A stretch of DNA of 64,000 nt from Ferrigenium straubiae (GTDB taxonomy: Bacteria > Pseudomonadota > Gammaproteobacteria > Burkholderiales > Gallionellaceae), in the NCBI GenBank assembly GCA_019449655.1, contig JAHQXD010000003.1:99611-163610 (forward strand). Direction: 5' to 3'. How positions within the stretch are numbered: the stretch's first letter is position 1; every line of letters begins with the position of its first letter. Positions 33,825-42,944 of the stretch are shown here, one piece after another. The notes under the pieces were generated by a model. The model saw only the letters and a program-made list of their open reading frames with translations, was not told the DNA's origin and searched no databases. The position numbers were made by a program, and so were the translations under genes.

Positions 33825-35096
33825 ATGACCTCGCTCTCTTTATTACTCTGGATTGTGTCGGCAATCGCGCTGCAACTGGCGATTTTTCTCGGCATCAGCT
33901 TCTGGTGTCATTGGCTGAATTTTCATGCCTTGCGCAGCCGCGCGGAGAATCCGGATTTTCCGGTGCAGCAAAATGAGCCGGGGGATACGAAAGAGGTTGC
34001 CGTTGCCGCCTGGACTGGTTTCCGGACGTTCCGGGTCGAGCGCAAGGTCGTCGAGAATGACGTGCAGTCGATCTGCTCGTTTTATCTGAAGCCGGAAGAC
34101 GGGCAGCCGTTGCCGCCATTCCTGCCGGGGCAGTTCCTGACCTTTCGTCTCGACATGCCGGCGGCATCAGGAAGCGCCGAACAGCTTGTGCGTTGCTATT
34201 CCCTGTCTGATACGCCGCGCCCCGATTGCTACCGCGTTTCGATCAAGCGGGTACCACCTCCTGCGGGCGGCCACTTTCCGCCGGGGCGCTCATCCACATA
34301 TTTTCACAATCTGGTGGCGGCGGGCAGCCTGTTGCAGGTGCGCGCGCCCGCCGGGCATTTTCATATCGATCGCAGCGATGCCCCGGTGGTGTTGATCGCC
34401 GGCGGCATCGGCATCACGCCGATGCTGAGCATGCTGAACTGGTGTCTGGCCGAGCAGCCGGGGCGCGAAGTCTGGTTGTTCTACGGCGTGCGCAATGGCC
34501 GCGAACCGGTGATGAGAGCGCATCTCGAAGCGCTGGCGGCGGCACACCCGAATTTCCATTTGCGGCTGTGTTTCAGCGACCCGCTGCCGGAAGATGCGGC
34601 AGGACGCGATTATCAGCACCGGGGGCGCGTCGATGTGGGTCTGTTGCGCATGCAATTGCCGCTCAGGCCTTACCATTTCTATATTTGTGGCCCCACCCCG
34701 ATGCTGGAAAGCCTCGTGCCCGCGCTCGAAGATTGGGGGGTGCCGGATGCGCGCATCCACTTCGAGGCCTTCGGTCCGTCGTCCATCAAGCGTAGGCAAC
34801 CTTCAACGGTTGCCGCGCCGCAAGCCGGGGCGATGGCTACCGAAATCGTGGTGACCTTCGCCAAATCCGGCAAGCAGTTTCCGTGGCAAACTACCGCCGG
34901 CAACCTGCTCGAATTTGCCGAGTCGCATGGCATTGCCGTCGATTCCGGATGCCGCGCCGGAAGTTGCGGCACATGCCAGACGGCGATCCGCGCGGGCGAG
35001 GTGGCCTACCGCCAGCCGCCGGATTACGATCCCGAACCCGGCACCTGCCTGCTTTGCTCTTGCACGCCGAAAACAGACGTGACTCTGGAGATATAG
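33825..35096 (+). CDS. Membrane-anchored FAD/2Fe-2S oxidoreductase (ferredoxin reductase type)
   Basis: A 423-aa protein. Residues ~3-26 form a transmembrane helix. The FNR-like FAD domain has RCYSLSD, and the NAD(P)-binding domain has VLIAGGIGITPML. The C-terminal plant-type ferredoxin domain has CRAGSCGTC and a later CLLCSC, giving the four cluster ligands. It should pass electrons from NAD(P)H, or the reverse, to a partner. The next gene starts at the base after its stop, and an octahaem cytochrome follows, so all three form an electron-transfer operon. An in-frame GTG at 33807 is an alternative start. Confidence 0.88.
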   Translation: MTSLSLLLWIVSAIALQLAIFLGISFWCHWLNFHALRSRAENPDFPVQQNEPGDTKEVAVAAWTGFRTFRVERKVVENDVQSICSFYLKPEDGQPLPPFLPGQFLTFRLDMPAASGSAEQLVRCYSLSDTPRPDCYRVSIKRVPPPAGGHFPPGRSSTYFHNLVAAGSLLQVRAPAGHFHIDRSDAPVVLIAGGIGITPMLSMLNWCLAEQPGREVWLFYGVRNGREPVMRAHLEALAAAHPNFHLRLCFSDPLPEDAAGRDYQHRGRVDVGLLRMQLPLRPYHFYICGPTPMLESLVPALEDWGVPDARIHFEAFGPSSIKRRQPSTVAAPQAGAMATEIVVTFAKSGKQFPWQTTAGNLLEFAESHGIAVDSGCRAGSCGTCQTAIRAGEVAYRQPPDYDPEPGTCLLCSCTPKTDVTLEI

Positions 35097-35675
35097 ATGA
35101 TAAGCCCGCTCTGGCGCCAACATATCCTCCCGTTCGCCTTTCTGGTCGGCCTGCTGGCGGCGGTCACGCTGGCCGGCGACTATCTGCTGCACCGGTTGAA
35201 CCTGGTGTGGGTCGGCCGCTATCTGGGCATACCGGGCACGCTCCTGATCATCGCCTCGCTGATCTATTCGCTGCGCAAACGCAAATACATCAAGGCGGGT
35301 AATCCCAAGAGACTGCTGACCCTGCATGAATTCGGCACCTGGATCGGCGCGTCTCTCGTGCTGATCCACGCAGGCATCCATTTCAACGCCATCCTTCCCT
35401 GGCTGGCCACGGTGGCCATGGGGGTGAACGCGGTGAGCGGCATGGTCGGCAAGCTGCTGCTGGATCGCTCGCGCCGCCATGTGCAGGGGCAGCGCGAACA
35501 CTTCCAGTTGCGCGGCATGCCGCGCCCCGACGTGGAGCAGGCGATGTTCTGGGACGCGGTTACGCTCGATGCCATGAACAAGTGGCGGAAAGTTCACATC
35601 CCGATCTTCATCGTTTTCGCGGTGCTCGCGCTGGGCCACATCTTCAGCATCTTTTTGTTCTGGGGCTGGTCATGA
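35097..35675 (+). CDS. Four-helix membrane protein, probable cytochrome b
   Basis: A 192-aa membrane protein with four to five hydrophobic helices. His residues are placed in helices as expected for b-haem ligands: LHEFGTWIGASLVLIHAGIHFN (~79-100) and KWRKVHIPIFIVFAVLALGHIFSIF (~162-186). This resembles cytochrome b561-type or DUF4405-type proteins. It is translated without a gap after the reductase and overlaps the multihaem cytochrome by 4 bases, so it is a likely quinone- or haem-level link across the membrane. Confidence 0.75.
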   Translation: MISPLWRQHILPFAFLVGLLAAVTLAGDYLLHRLNLVWVGRYLGIPGTLLIIASLIYSLRKRKYIKAGNPKRLLTLHEFGTWIGASLVLIHAGIHFNAILPWLATVAMGVNAVSGMVGKLLLDRSRRHVQGQREHFQLRGMPRPDVEQAMFWDAVTLDAMNKWRKVHIPIFIVFAVLALGHIFSIFLFWGWS

Positions 35676-36430
35676 GCCGGATACTCAAATTCGTACTCGC
35701 CGCCAACCTGATCGCAATTGCGATTCTGGCTTTTGTCTACCCGAACCTGATGGTCGGGCCGGGCAAGCTGATCCCCGGCCACAAGCAGCTGGAGACGGAC
35801 TGCTTCGCCTGCCATGCGCCGTTTCTCGGATCGGCCTCGGAACGCTGCGTCTCCTGCCATAAACCTGCCGAGATCGGACGTCTGACAACGACGGGGCAAC
35901 CGGTCGCCAAGCCACTCACCTCGACCCCTTTTCACCAGAAGTTGACCACGCAGGACTGCGTGGCGTGCCACAGCGACCACGCGGGCGTGAAGCGCTTCCG
36001 GCAACAAGGCCGCTTCAATCATGCCCTGCTGCAAAAAGCGGTGCTCGATCAATGCCAGTCGTGCCACAAATCACCCACCGACTCGCTGCACAGGCAGGTT
36101 TCCGGCAACTGCGGCCAGTGTCATAACCAGAACAAGTGGACCCCAGCGACTTTCGATCACAACAAGTATTTCGTGCTCGACCGCGATCACAACGCCAGTT
36201 GCGTGACTTGCCATGAGGGCAACAACTACAGCCGCTACACCTGCTACGGCTGCCACGAGCATTCGCAGGCCAGCATACGCCGCGAACACATCGAGGAAGG
36301 CATCCGCGATTACGACAATTGCGTCGAATGCCACCGGAGCGCCGACGAGCATGACATCCGGGGTAGAGGCGGGGAAGGACAGGGCAATCGCGAAGGCGGG
36401 CATGGCCGCAAAGAGCACGACGACGATTGA
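35672..36430 (+). CDS. Octahaem c-type cytochrome
   Basis: A 252-aa protein anchored or exported through an N-terminal hydrophobic helix (ILKFVLAANLIAIAILAFVYPNLM). Eight CxxCH haem sites are visible: CFACH, CVSCH, CVACH, CQSCH, CGQCH, CVTCH, CYGCH and CVECH. Additional His residues can serve as distal ligands, as in cytochrome c3-type chains. The C-terminus is a Gly/Asp/His-rich hydrophilic tail. It is the periplasmic end of the reductase-cytochrome b-cytochrome c operon. Confidence 0.92.
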   Translation: MSRILKFVLAANLIAIAILAFVYPNLMVGPGKLIPGHKQLETDCFACHAPFLGSASERCVSCHKPAEIGRLTTTGQPVAKPLTSTPFHQKLTTQDCVACHSDHAGVKRFRQQGRFNHALLQKAVLDQCQSCHKSPTDSLHRQVSGNCGQCHNQNKWTPATFDHNKYFVLDRDHNASCVTCHEGNNYSRYTCYGCHEHSQASIRREHIEEGIRDYDNCVECHRSADEHDIRGRGGEGQGNREGGHGRKEHDDD

Positions 36431-36477
36431 AAACGGGGCGGCGACCGCTCGCTACGTTTTTTTCAAGGCACTCCGTT

Positions 36478-37182
36478 TTACTTGTCGAACAGCCCCTTGA
36501 GCGCCGCTCCCGCACCGACCACTGCCCCGCCCACGCCGGTAATCACCGCCGTCTTGGCGAGCGTAATGGCCAACTGGGTGTTCAGTTCCGCGACGATAGC
36601 CTTGACCACCTGTGCGGTGGTCGCGCCGCCGGTCTTCTTGCCGACGTTACGCAACTCGATGTCCGGCAGCTTGAGCTCGATCATGTCGTTGTAATTGACC
36701 TTGGCGTTGCGGATGACGAAGGATTCGATGATCATCTTCTTGCTGCTGTCCTGTTTGGGTTTCTCGCCCTTGTCGCCCTTCGCGCCGAGATACGCTTCGA
36801 CATTGCGCTGGATGGCGTCGAAATTGGTGATATCACCGGCCTTCTCGTAGCCGATCTGCGGCGCATCGATCAATATCTTGCGGATCACGATCACGTCCCT
36901 GGCAAGGCTGGCCGGTTCGAGTTCGATCTCGACGACACCTGCCTTCAACGCATAATCGGACTTGAAGCCCTTGGGATTGCCGAGGAAAAACCCGGATAAC
37001 GCACCGCGCCCGTCAGTCGCCAAAATCTCGACCCTGCTGACCTTCACGGCAGCTTGCGTCATCTCCGGCCCGAATTCCTCGACGGCCAGCTTGACCAGCC
37101 TGCCGATCGGGTTTTGCAGCACAAAGTAGGCCGCAACGGCGGCGGCGGCCAGCACGGCGACAATGACGAGTATCTTTTTCAT
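36478..37182 (-). CDS. AsmA-like single-membrane-anchor protein
   Basis: A 234-aa protein with an N-terminal hydrophobic helix (ILVIVAVLAAAAVAAYFVLQ). A beta-rich domain resembles the AsmA/DUF748 type (VEILATDGRGALSGFFLGNPKGFKSDYALKAG, LARDVIVIRKILIDAPQIGYE). It ends in a Gly/Ala-rich hydrophobic helix (VITGVGGAVVGAGAALKGLF). AsmA proteins help move lipids across the periplasm. It is convergent with the octahaem cytochrome gene and lies downstream of the DAHP synthase on the same strand. Confidence 0.7.
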   Translation of the reverse strand: MKKILVIVAVLAAAAVAAYFVLQNPIGRLVKLAVEEFGPEMTQAAVKVSRVEILATDGRGALSGFFLGNPKGFKSDYALKAGVVEIELEPASLARDVIVIRKILIDAPQIGYEKAGDITNFDAIQRNVEAYLGAKGDKGEKPKQDSSKKMIIESFVIRNAKVNYNDMIELKLPDIELRNVGKKTGGATTAQVVKAIVAELNTQLAITLAKTAVITGVGGAVVGAGAALKGLFDK

Positions 37183-37215
37183 GGCTGCTCCGGTCTGTAT
37201 TCGATGCGTGAAAAG

Positions 37216-38334
37216 TTATACGTCCTGGTAACGCTGCCGCAACGCGACGCGCTTGAGATAGGCCTCGCGCGCGATCTGCACGTCCTCCAGAAAATACGGC
37301 AACTCCTTGAGCAGCAACGCCTGCGGGCCGTCCACCAGTGCCTTGGGCGGCGCGGGGTGAAAATCCACCAGCACCATGTTGGCGCCGGCCAGCACGCCCT
37401 GTGCGGTGACATGCAGCGTATCGAGGATGCCGTCGGGCGAGGCCTGCCGCGAGCCGACCGAGTGCGACGGATCGACGCATACCGGCATGCGCGTGAGCCG
37501 CTTCACCACCGGCACATGCGCGAAGTCCACCAGGTTGCGGTGCGGGTCGCCCATGTTGGTCTTCATACCGCGCAGGCCGAACACCACGTTGCGGTTGCCT
37601 TCCGAAGCCAAGTATTCCGCCGCGTTCAGCGATTCGTCCAAGGTGATGCCGAAACCGCGCTTGAGCAGCACCGGCATCTCGGTCTGCCGTCCGACGATCT
37701 TCAGCAGCTCGAAATTTTGCGTGTTGCGCGTGCCGATCTGCAGCATCACGCCGGTCGGGTTGCCGGTCTGACGCAGCGCCTCGCGGATCTCGTCGAGGTG
37801 CGATTCGTGGGTGATCTCCATCGCGATCACCCTGATGCCGTATTTGCCCGCCAGCTCGAACACATAGGGCAGGCAGTTCTTGCCGTGCCCCTGGAAGGCA
37901 TACGGGCTGGTGCGCGGCTTATAGGCGCCCATGCGCGTGCATACCTGTCCGTGGTCGGCCACCGCCTTCATCATCAGCTCGACATGCTCGCGGTTGTCCA
38001 CCGCGCACAGCCCAGCGAACACGTTAAGCGTGTCCTGCCCGAAGCGCACGCCGTTGTACTCGAAATGCGTGGTCCGCTGGTCATCCTTGTGTCGCCCGAG
38101 GATGCGGTACTCCTCGGAAACCCGCACCACGCGCTCGACGCAGGGCAGGCTTTGCATATCGTCGATATCGAGCAGCTTGGTATTGCCGATCAGGTAGATT
38201 TCGGTGAGCGTCTGCTCGCTGCCGCGCTCGACATGCACGCGCGTCTGGATGCCCTGCAGCGTCGCGAGGTGCGCGAGCAACTGCCGGTATTCCGGTGACT
38301 GTTCGCCGGTGTTGGAACTGAGGATCAGGATCAT
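37216..38334 (-). CDS. 3-deoxy-7-phosphoheptulonate (DAHP) synthase, type I-beta-like
   Basis: A 372-aa enzyme of the shikimate entry step. An N-terminal ferredoxin-like regulatory domain (residues ~1-75) precedes the TIM barrel, as in type I-beta enzymes. GAYKPRTSPYAFQG, QIGTRNTQNFELL, LLKRGFG and VDPSHSVGSRQ are conserved. Two deviations are notable: the metal-cysteine motif reads AGLCAVD instead of AGPCSVE, and the usual EVHP glutamate is Asp (LVDFHPAP). Cys and His ligands remain. slmA follows on the upstream side. Confidence 0.88.
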   Translation of the reverse strand: MILILSSNTGEQSPEYRQLLAHLATLQGIQTRVHVERGSEQTLTEIYLIGNTKLLDIDDMQSLPCVERVVRVSEEYRILGRHKDDQRTTHFEYNGVRFGQDTLNVFAGLCAVDNREHVELMMKAVADHGQVCTRMGAYKPRTSPYAFQGHGKNCLPYVFELAGKYGIRVIAMEITHESHLDEIREALRQTGNPTGVMLQIGTRNTQNFELLKIVGRQTEMPVLLKRGFGITLDESLNAAEYLASEGNRNVVFGLRGMKTNMGDPHRNLVDFAHVPVVKRLTRMPVCVDPSHSVGSRQASPDGILDTLHVTAQGVLAGANMVLVDFHPAPPKALVDGPQALLLKELPYFLEDVQIAREAYLKRVALRQRYQDV

Positions 38335-38351
38335 GATTTATTCCCCCGAAA

Positions 38352-38930
38352 TTATTTGCCCAGCAGGATCGCCGACTGTGCCGGCCACTGTGCCGCCGGA
38401 TCGCGCGCGAAGCCGCTCTTGGCGAACTGCTGCCAGCGGCCGAGCACGTAGCACACCAGCAGGTTGGCGTGCGCGCCCACGTCCGCCGACTCGCCCATCT
38501 CGCCCTGCGTCGCGGCCATGCGCAATGACTGCTTGAGCGTCGCCTCGATGCGGTCCAGCATCTGGTTGATGCGCTGCTGCAGGCGCTCGTCCTCGTTCAC
38601 CAGGGCGTCGCCAGTCAGCACGCGCGTCATGCCGCGGTTCTTCTGCGCGAAGCCGAGCAGCATCGCCACCACTGCCTCGGCCTGCTGCAGGCCGCTCTTC
38701 TCTTCCTGGGTGATCTTGTTGATGAGGCCGAACACGGTCTGCTCGATGAACTCGATTAGCCCCTCGAACATCTGCGCCTTGCTGGCGAAATGGCGGTACA
38801 GCGCCGCCTCGGAAAGCTCCAGCTTCGCCGCCAGTGCAGCCGTGGTGATCTTCTCGCCCTTGGGCTGCTCCAGCATCTGCGCCACGGTTTGCAGGATTTG
38901 CAGCTTTCTTTCGCCAGGTTTGCTTGCCAT
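38352..38930 (-). CDS. slmA: Nucleoid occlusion factor SlmA
   Basis: A 192-aa TetR-type protein that blocks FtsZ assembly over the chromosome when bound to SlmA-binding sites. The N-terminal helix-turn-helix reads GEKITTAALAAKLELSEAALYRHFASKAQMFEGLIEFIE (~20-58), and the rest matches SlmA, including IEQTVFGLINKITQEE. A dispersed repeat sits just upstream (38949-39007), and the nucleotidase and argB precede it on the same strand. Confidence 0.93.
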   Translation of the reverse strand: MASKPGERKLQILQTVAQMLEQPKGEKITTAALAAKLELSEAALYRHFASKAQMFEGLIEFIEQTVFGLINKITQEEKSGLQQAEAVVAMLLGFAQKNRGMTRVLTGDALVNEDERLQQRINQMLDRIEATLKQSLRMAATQGEMGESADVGAHANLLVCYVLGRWQQFAKSGFARDPAAQWPAQSAILLGK

Positions 38931-38948
38931 TTTATTCCCCCCGAATGT

Positions 38949-39007
38949 CCCTCTCCCGGCCTTCGGCCACCCTCTCCCGCAAGCGGGAGAGGGGCTGGGG
39001 GAGAGGG
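38949..39007. repeat. Dispersed palindromic CTCTCCC repeat
   Basis: CCCTCTCCCGGCCTTCGGCC is followed by CCTCTCCCGCAAGCGGGAGAGG and a GGGGGAGAGGG end. It contains two stacked stem-loops. It is the fullest copy of the family in the window, with other copies at 1-17 and 1501-1540. Confidence 0.75.
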
Positions 39008-39014
39008 TTTGTAA

Positions 39015-39656
39015 TCAAACGATGCGCCCCAAAATTTGCGGCAACTGCATCACATCGCGTATCTTCACGTCCACGCACGGCGCGCTCTTGCTGCCGGCCG
39101 TCACCCACACCGTGCGCATCCCCAGCCGTTTGGCCGCGTACAGGTTTTCCAGGCTGTCCTCGACCATCACGCATTGCGCCGCCGCGACACGTTGTTGCCG
39201 CAGCAGGCGCAGAAAGCCGGATCTGTCCGGCTTGGGGCGGAAGCGCGTCTGCTCCACCGCCATCACGTCGTCGAACAGGTCCGCCACGCGCAGCAGCCTC
39301 AGCACCTCCCGGGCATAGCGCTGTGGTGCGTTGGAAAACACCACTTTCCTGCCCGGCAGCGCCTTCAGCACATGGCGCAGGCGCGGCTCGCGCAGCACCA
39401 TCCGTTCCAGCGCCGGGAACTGGTGGGTATGCCACAGGAAATGCTCCGGCTTCGTGCCGTGATGGCGCATCAGTCCGGTGAGCGTCGCCCCGTAGCGCCG
39501 CCAGTAGTGCATGCGCAATGCATTCGCCGCCGCCTCGTCCAGTTGCAGGTGCTCTTGCAGATAGGCCGTCATGCTGCGGTTGATATGCGGAAAGATATGC
39601 GGCGTCGCGTTGTGTAACGTGTTATCTAAATCAAAAATCCACAGCGGAGAAGTCAC
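39015..39656 (-). CDS. Pyrimidine 5'-nucleotidase (HAD superfamily)
   Basis: A 213-aa HAD hydrolase. Motif I FDLDNTLHNATPHIF (residues 8-22), a cap region with MHYWRRYGATLTGLMRHHGTKPEHFL, motif II KVVFSNAPQRYA, motif III Lys in RPKPD and motif IV VMVEDSLENL are all present. It matches the SDT1/PHM8-type nucleotidase that removes phosphate from UMP/CMP-like substrates. It starts 3 bases after argB ends, so argB, the nucleotidase and slmA form one transcription unit. Confidence 0.9.
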   Translation of the reverse strand: MTSPLWIFDLDNTLHNATPHIFPHINRSMTAYLQEHLQLDEAAANALRMHYWRRYGATLTGLMRHHGTKPEHFLWHTHQFPALERMVLREPRLRHVLKALPGRKVVFSNAPQRYAREVLRLLRVADLFDDVMAVEQTRFRPKPDRSGFLRLLRQQRVAAAQCVMVEDSLENLYAAKRLGMRTVWVTAGSKSAPCVDVKIRDVMQLPQILGRIV

Positions 39657-39659
39657 ACC

Positions 39660-40613
<954 letters not shown>

Positions 40614-40702
40614 TTTCCCGCGAAGTCTGCGCTTACTGAATGGTCAGTTTTTCGCCGATGCCGCCTTCTTGGGGCACCGCAAAAAGCTGGGCACACCCCC
40701 TG

Positions 40703-41836
40703 TCAGGGCGAGACTTCGACCATCACCGCGTCGTCCGACAGCCCCCGGCCTCCGCAGTATGCGCCCAGCTCCTGCCAGACGGCCTCCAGGGGCAGCCGCT
40801 CGCGGTGGATGCGCGACACCAGCGCCTCCACCCGCTGCTGGCCATACAACTCCCCTTCAGCCGGCGCCGCCTCGGTGATGCCATCCGAATACAGGTAGAT
40901 GCGCGTGCCCGGATGCATTTCAACCTGCGCATGCGACTCGAAGGTGTCAGCGGATTCGCTGATGCCCAGCGGCAATCCGCTCGAACTTACCCGGTTCATG
41001 CCGTTGGCGGCATCCGGGCAGAGCACCGGCGGCAGGCCGCAATTCCAGACCATGGCCCGTTTCCGGTCGGGCGGCAACTCCAGCGCCGCAGCGGCCATGT
41101 AGAGCTGGGTGGGAAGCTGGCGGCACAGGATGCGGTTCACTTCCTCGAGGATAAGGCGCATGGCGCAACCCTCGGCGCACATGCGGTAAAAAATATACGA
41201 CACCAGCGGGCCGCCAAACGCGGCGGTCAGGCCGTGGCCGGAGAAATCGCCGGCCAGCACATGCTGAGCACCGTCCGGCCGGTAGGCGGACAGGACGATG
41301 TCCCCCGTCGTCCTTTCCAGCGACGACTGGATATGCCGCACGCCGCGGCCATCGAAGGGGCTGGCCGAACGCATCCTGGAAACGATGTCTTCGAGCAGTT
41401 CCTTCTCGTCGCTGAGGATGAGGTTCTTTTCTTCCAGTTCGCGGCGCGCCTGCCGCAGGGCGAGCTGGGTCTGCACCCGCGCCTTCACGATGGCAGGCAC
41501 GACCGGCTTGGTGAGGTAATCCGCCGCCCCCAGGGACAGCCCCTGCACCTCGTCCTCGGTTTCCGTCCGGGCGGTGATGAAGATGACCGGGATGGCGCGG
41601 GTCAGCGGATCGGCCTTGAGATGCCGGCATACTTCATGGCCGTCCATCTCCGGCATCATGACATCCAGCAGGATCAGGTCGGGGTGCTGCGCCGCCGCGA
41701 TCTTCAGCGCGAGCTGGCCGCTGTTGGCGACCTTCACCGCGTAATCCGCACCCAGTATCCCGCGCAGCACGTCGATGTTCTCCGGCGTGTCGTCTACCAC
41801 CAGGATGGCCGGCCGCGCGCCGGAGCGCTGGTTCAT
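40703..41836 (-). CDS. Response regulator with SpoIIE/PP2C-type phosphatase domain
   Basis: A 377-aa protein. Residues ~10-130 are a receiver with phospho-acceptor Asp in [13 protein letters not shown] and Lys in YLTKPV. A linker coiled coil (~130-170) leads to a PP2C_SIG/SpoIIE domain with [25 protein letters not shown] and [11 protein letters not shown] metal-site [10 protein letters not shown]. This RsbU-like layout suggests control of a partner-switching anti-sigma pathway. The receiver is near-identical in DNA sequence to that of the adjacent HD-GYP gene. It overlaps that gene by 4 bases. Confidence 0.92.
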   Translation of the reverse strand: MNQRSGARPAILVVDDTPENIDVLRGILGADYAVKVANSGQLALKIAAAQHPDLILLDVMMPEMDGHEVCRHLKADPLTRAIPVIFITARTETEDEVQGLSLGAADYLTKPVVPAIVKARVQTQLALRQARRELEEKNLILSDEKELLEDIVSRMRSASPFDGRGVRHIQSSLERTTGDIVLSAYRPDGAQHVLAGDFSGHGLTAAFGGPLVSYIFYRMCAEGCAMRLILEEVNRILCRQLPTQLYMAAAALELPPDRKRAMVWNCGLPPVLCPDAANGMNRVSSSGLPLGISESADTFESHAQVEMHPGTRIYLYSDGITEAAPAEGELYGQQRVEALVSRIHRERLPLEAVWQELGAYCGGRGLSDDAVMVEVSP

Positions 41837-42915
41837 GCCGCCACCTCGTCGCGCTCCTGCGGCGCCTCCGCGGTATCGCGGTATTCAACCGCAATCCGCC
41901 GCACCTCCGCTTCCATGCCCATGAACAGGCGCACCAACTCGGGATCGAAGTGCTGGCCGGCCTCCTTCTCGATCAGCGCCAACGCGTCCTCGATCGGCCA
42001 TGCACGCTTGTAGGGCCGCACGCAGGTCAGCGCATCGAACACGTCGGCGATCGCCACGATACGCGCGACGACGGGGATGTCCGTTCCGCTCAGGCCGTAG
42101 GGATAGCCCTTGCCGTTCCACTTCTCGTGGTGGCCGAGCGCGATCTGCCTCGCCATCTTCAGCACCTCGGCGTCATGCTCGCCGATGATGCCCGCGCCGA
42201 TCTCGGGATGGCGCTTCATGATCTCGAACTCCTCGTCCGTCAGCTTGCCGGGCTTGAGCAGGATATGGTCGGGCACGCCGATCTTCCCGGTGTCGTGCAT
42301 CATGGAGGCGTACATCAGGAGTTCCGCGCGCGACTCCAGGAAGCCGGCGGCGAGCCCCAGCAGCCTGCTGAAATGCCCCACCCGCGCGACATGCTTGCCC
42401 GTCTCGTTGTCGCGATAGTCGGAGGCGCGCCCCAGTTGTTTGAGCATGATCAGGTGCGTCTCCTCCAGCCGCCGGTTGCTGTGCTCCAGCTCGACGGTAC
42501 GCTCCGCCACCAGCTGCTGCAGGCCGTAGCGCTGGTCGGAAAGCGCCAGGTGCGCCTGCACCCTGGCGCGCACGATGGGCGGACTGACCGGCTTGACGAT
42601 GTAGTCGGCCGCGCCGAGCTCGAAGCCCAGCGCCTCGTCCTTGATCTCCCCCAGCGCGGTGACGAAGATGACCGGAATATGCCGGGTCGCCTCGTTTTCC
42701 TTGAGCTGGCGGCAGACCTCGTAGCCGTCCATGCCCGGCATCATGACGTCGAGCAGGACCAGGTCGGGCGACTGCGCCGCCGCGATCTTCAGCGCGAGCT
42801 GGCCGCTGTTGGCGACCTTCACCGTATAGTCCGCGCCCAGTATCCCGCACAGCACGTCGATGTTCTCCGGCGTGTCGTCCACGACCAGCAAGGTATTTTT
42901 TTCAGCGTTGCCCAT
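41833..42915 (-). CDS. Response regulator with HD-GYP c-di-GMP phosphodiesterase domain
   Basis: A 360-aa protein. The receiver (~5-125) has its Asp in [13 protein letters not shown] and its Lys in YIVKPV. The HD-GYP domain has [21 protein letters not shown] (metal HD), [11 protein letters not shown] (the GYP motif) and [13 protein letters not shown]. It should hydrolyse c-di-GMP when activated by phosphorylation. It lies between the hybrid kinase and the phosphatase-type regulator in one minus-strand operon. Confidence 0.94.
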   Translation of the reverse strand: MGNAEKNTLLVVDDTPENIDVLCGILGADYTVKVANSGQLALKIAAAQSPDLVLLDVMMPGMDGYEVCRQLKENEATRHIPVIFVTALGEIKDEALGFELGAADYIVKPVSPPIVRARVQAHLALSDQRYGLQQLVAERTVELEHSNRRLEETHLIMLKQLGRASDYRDNETGKHVARVGHFSRLLGLAAGFLESRAELLMYASMMHDTGKIGVPDHILLKPGKLTDEEFEIMKRHPEIGAGIIGEHDAEVLKMARQIALGHHEKWNGKGYPYGLSGTDIPVVARIVAIADVFDALTCVRPYKRAWPIEDALALIEKEAGQHFDPELVRLFMGMEAEVRRIAVEYRDTAEAPQERDEVAA

Positions 42916-42944
42916 TTCCGTTCCCCGATGATTCTGTTCCGTCT

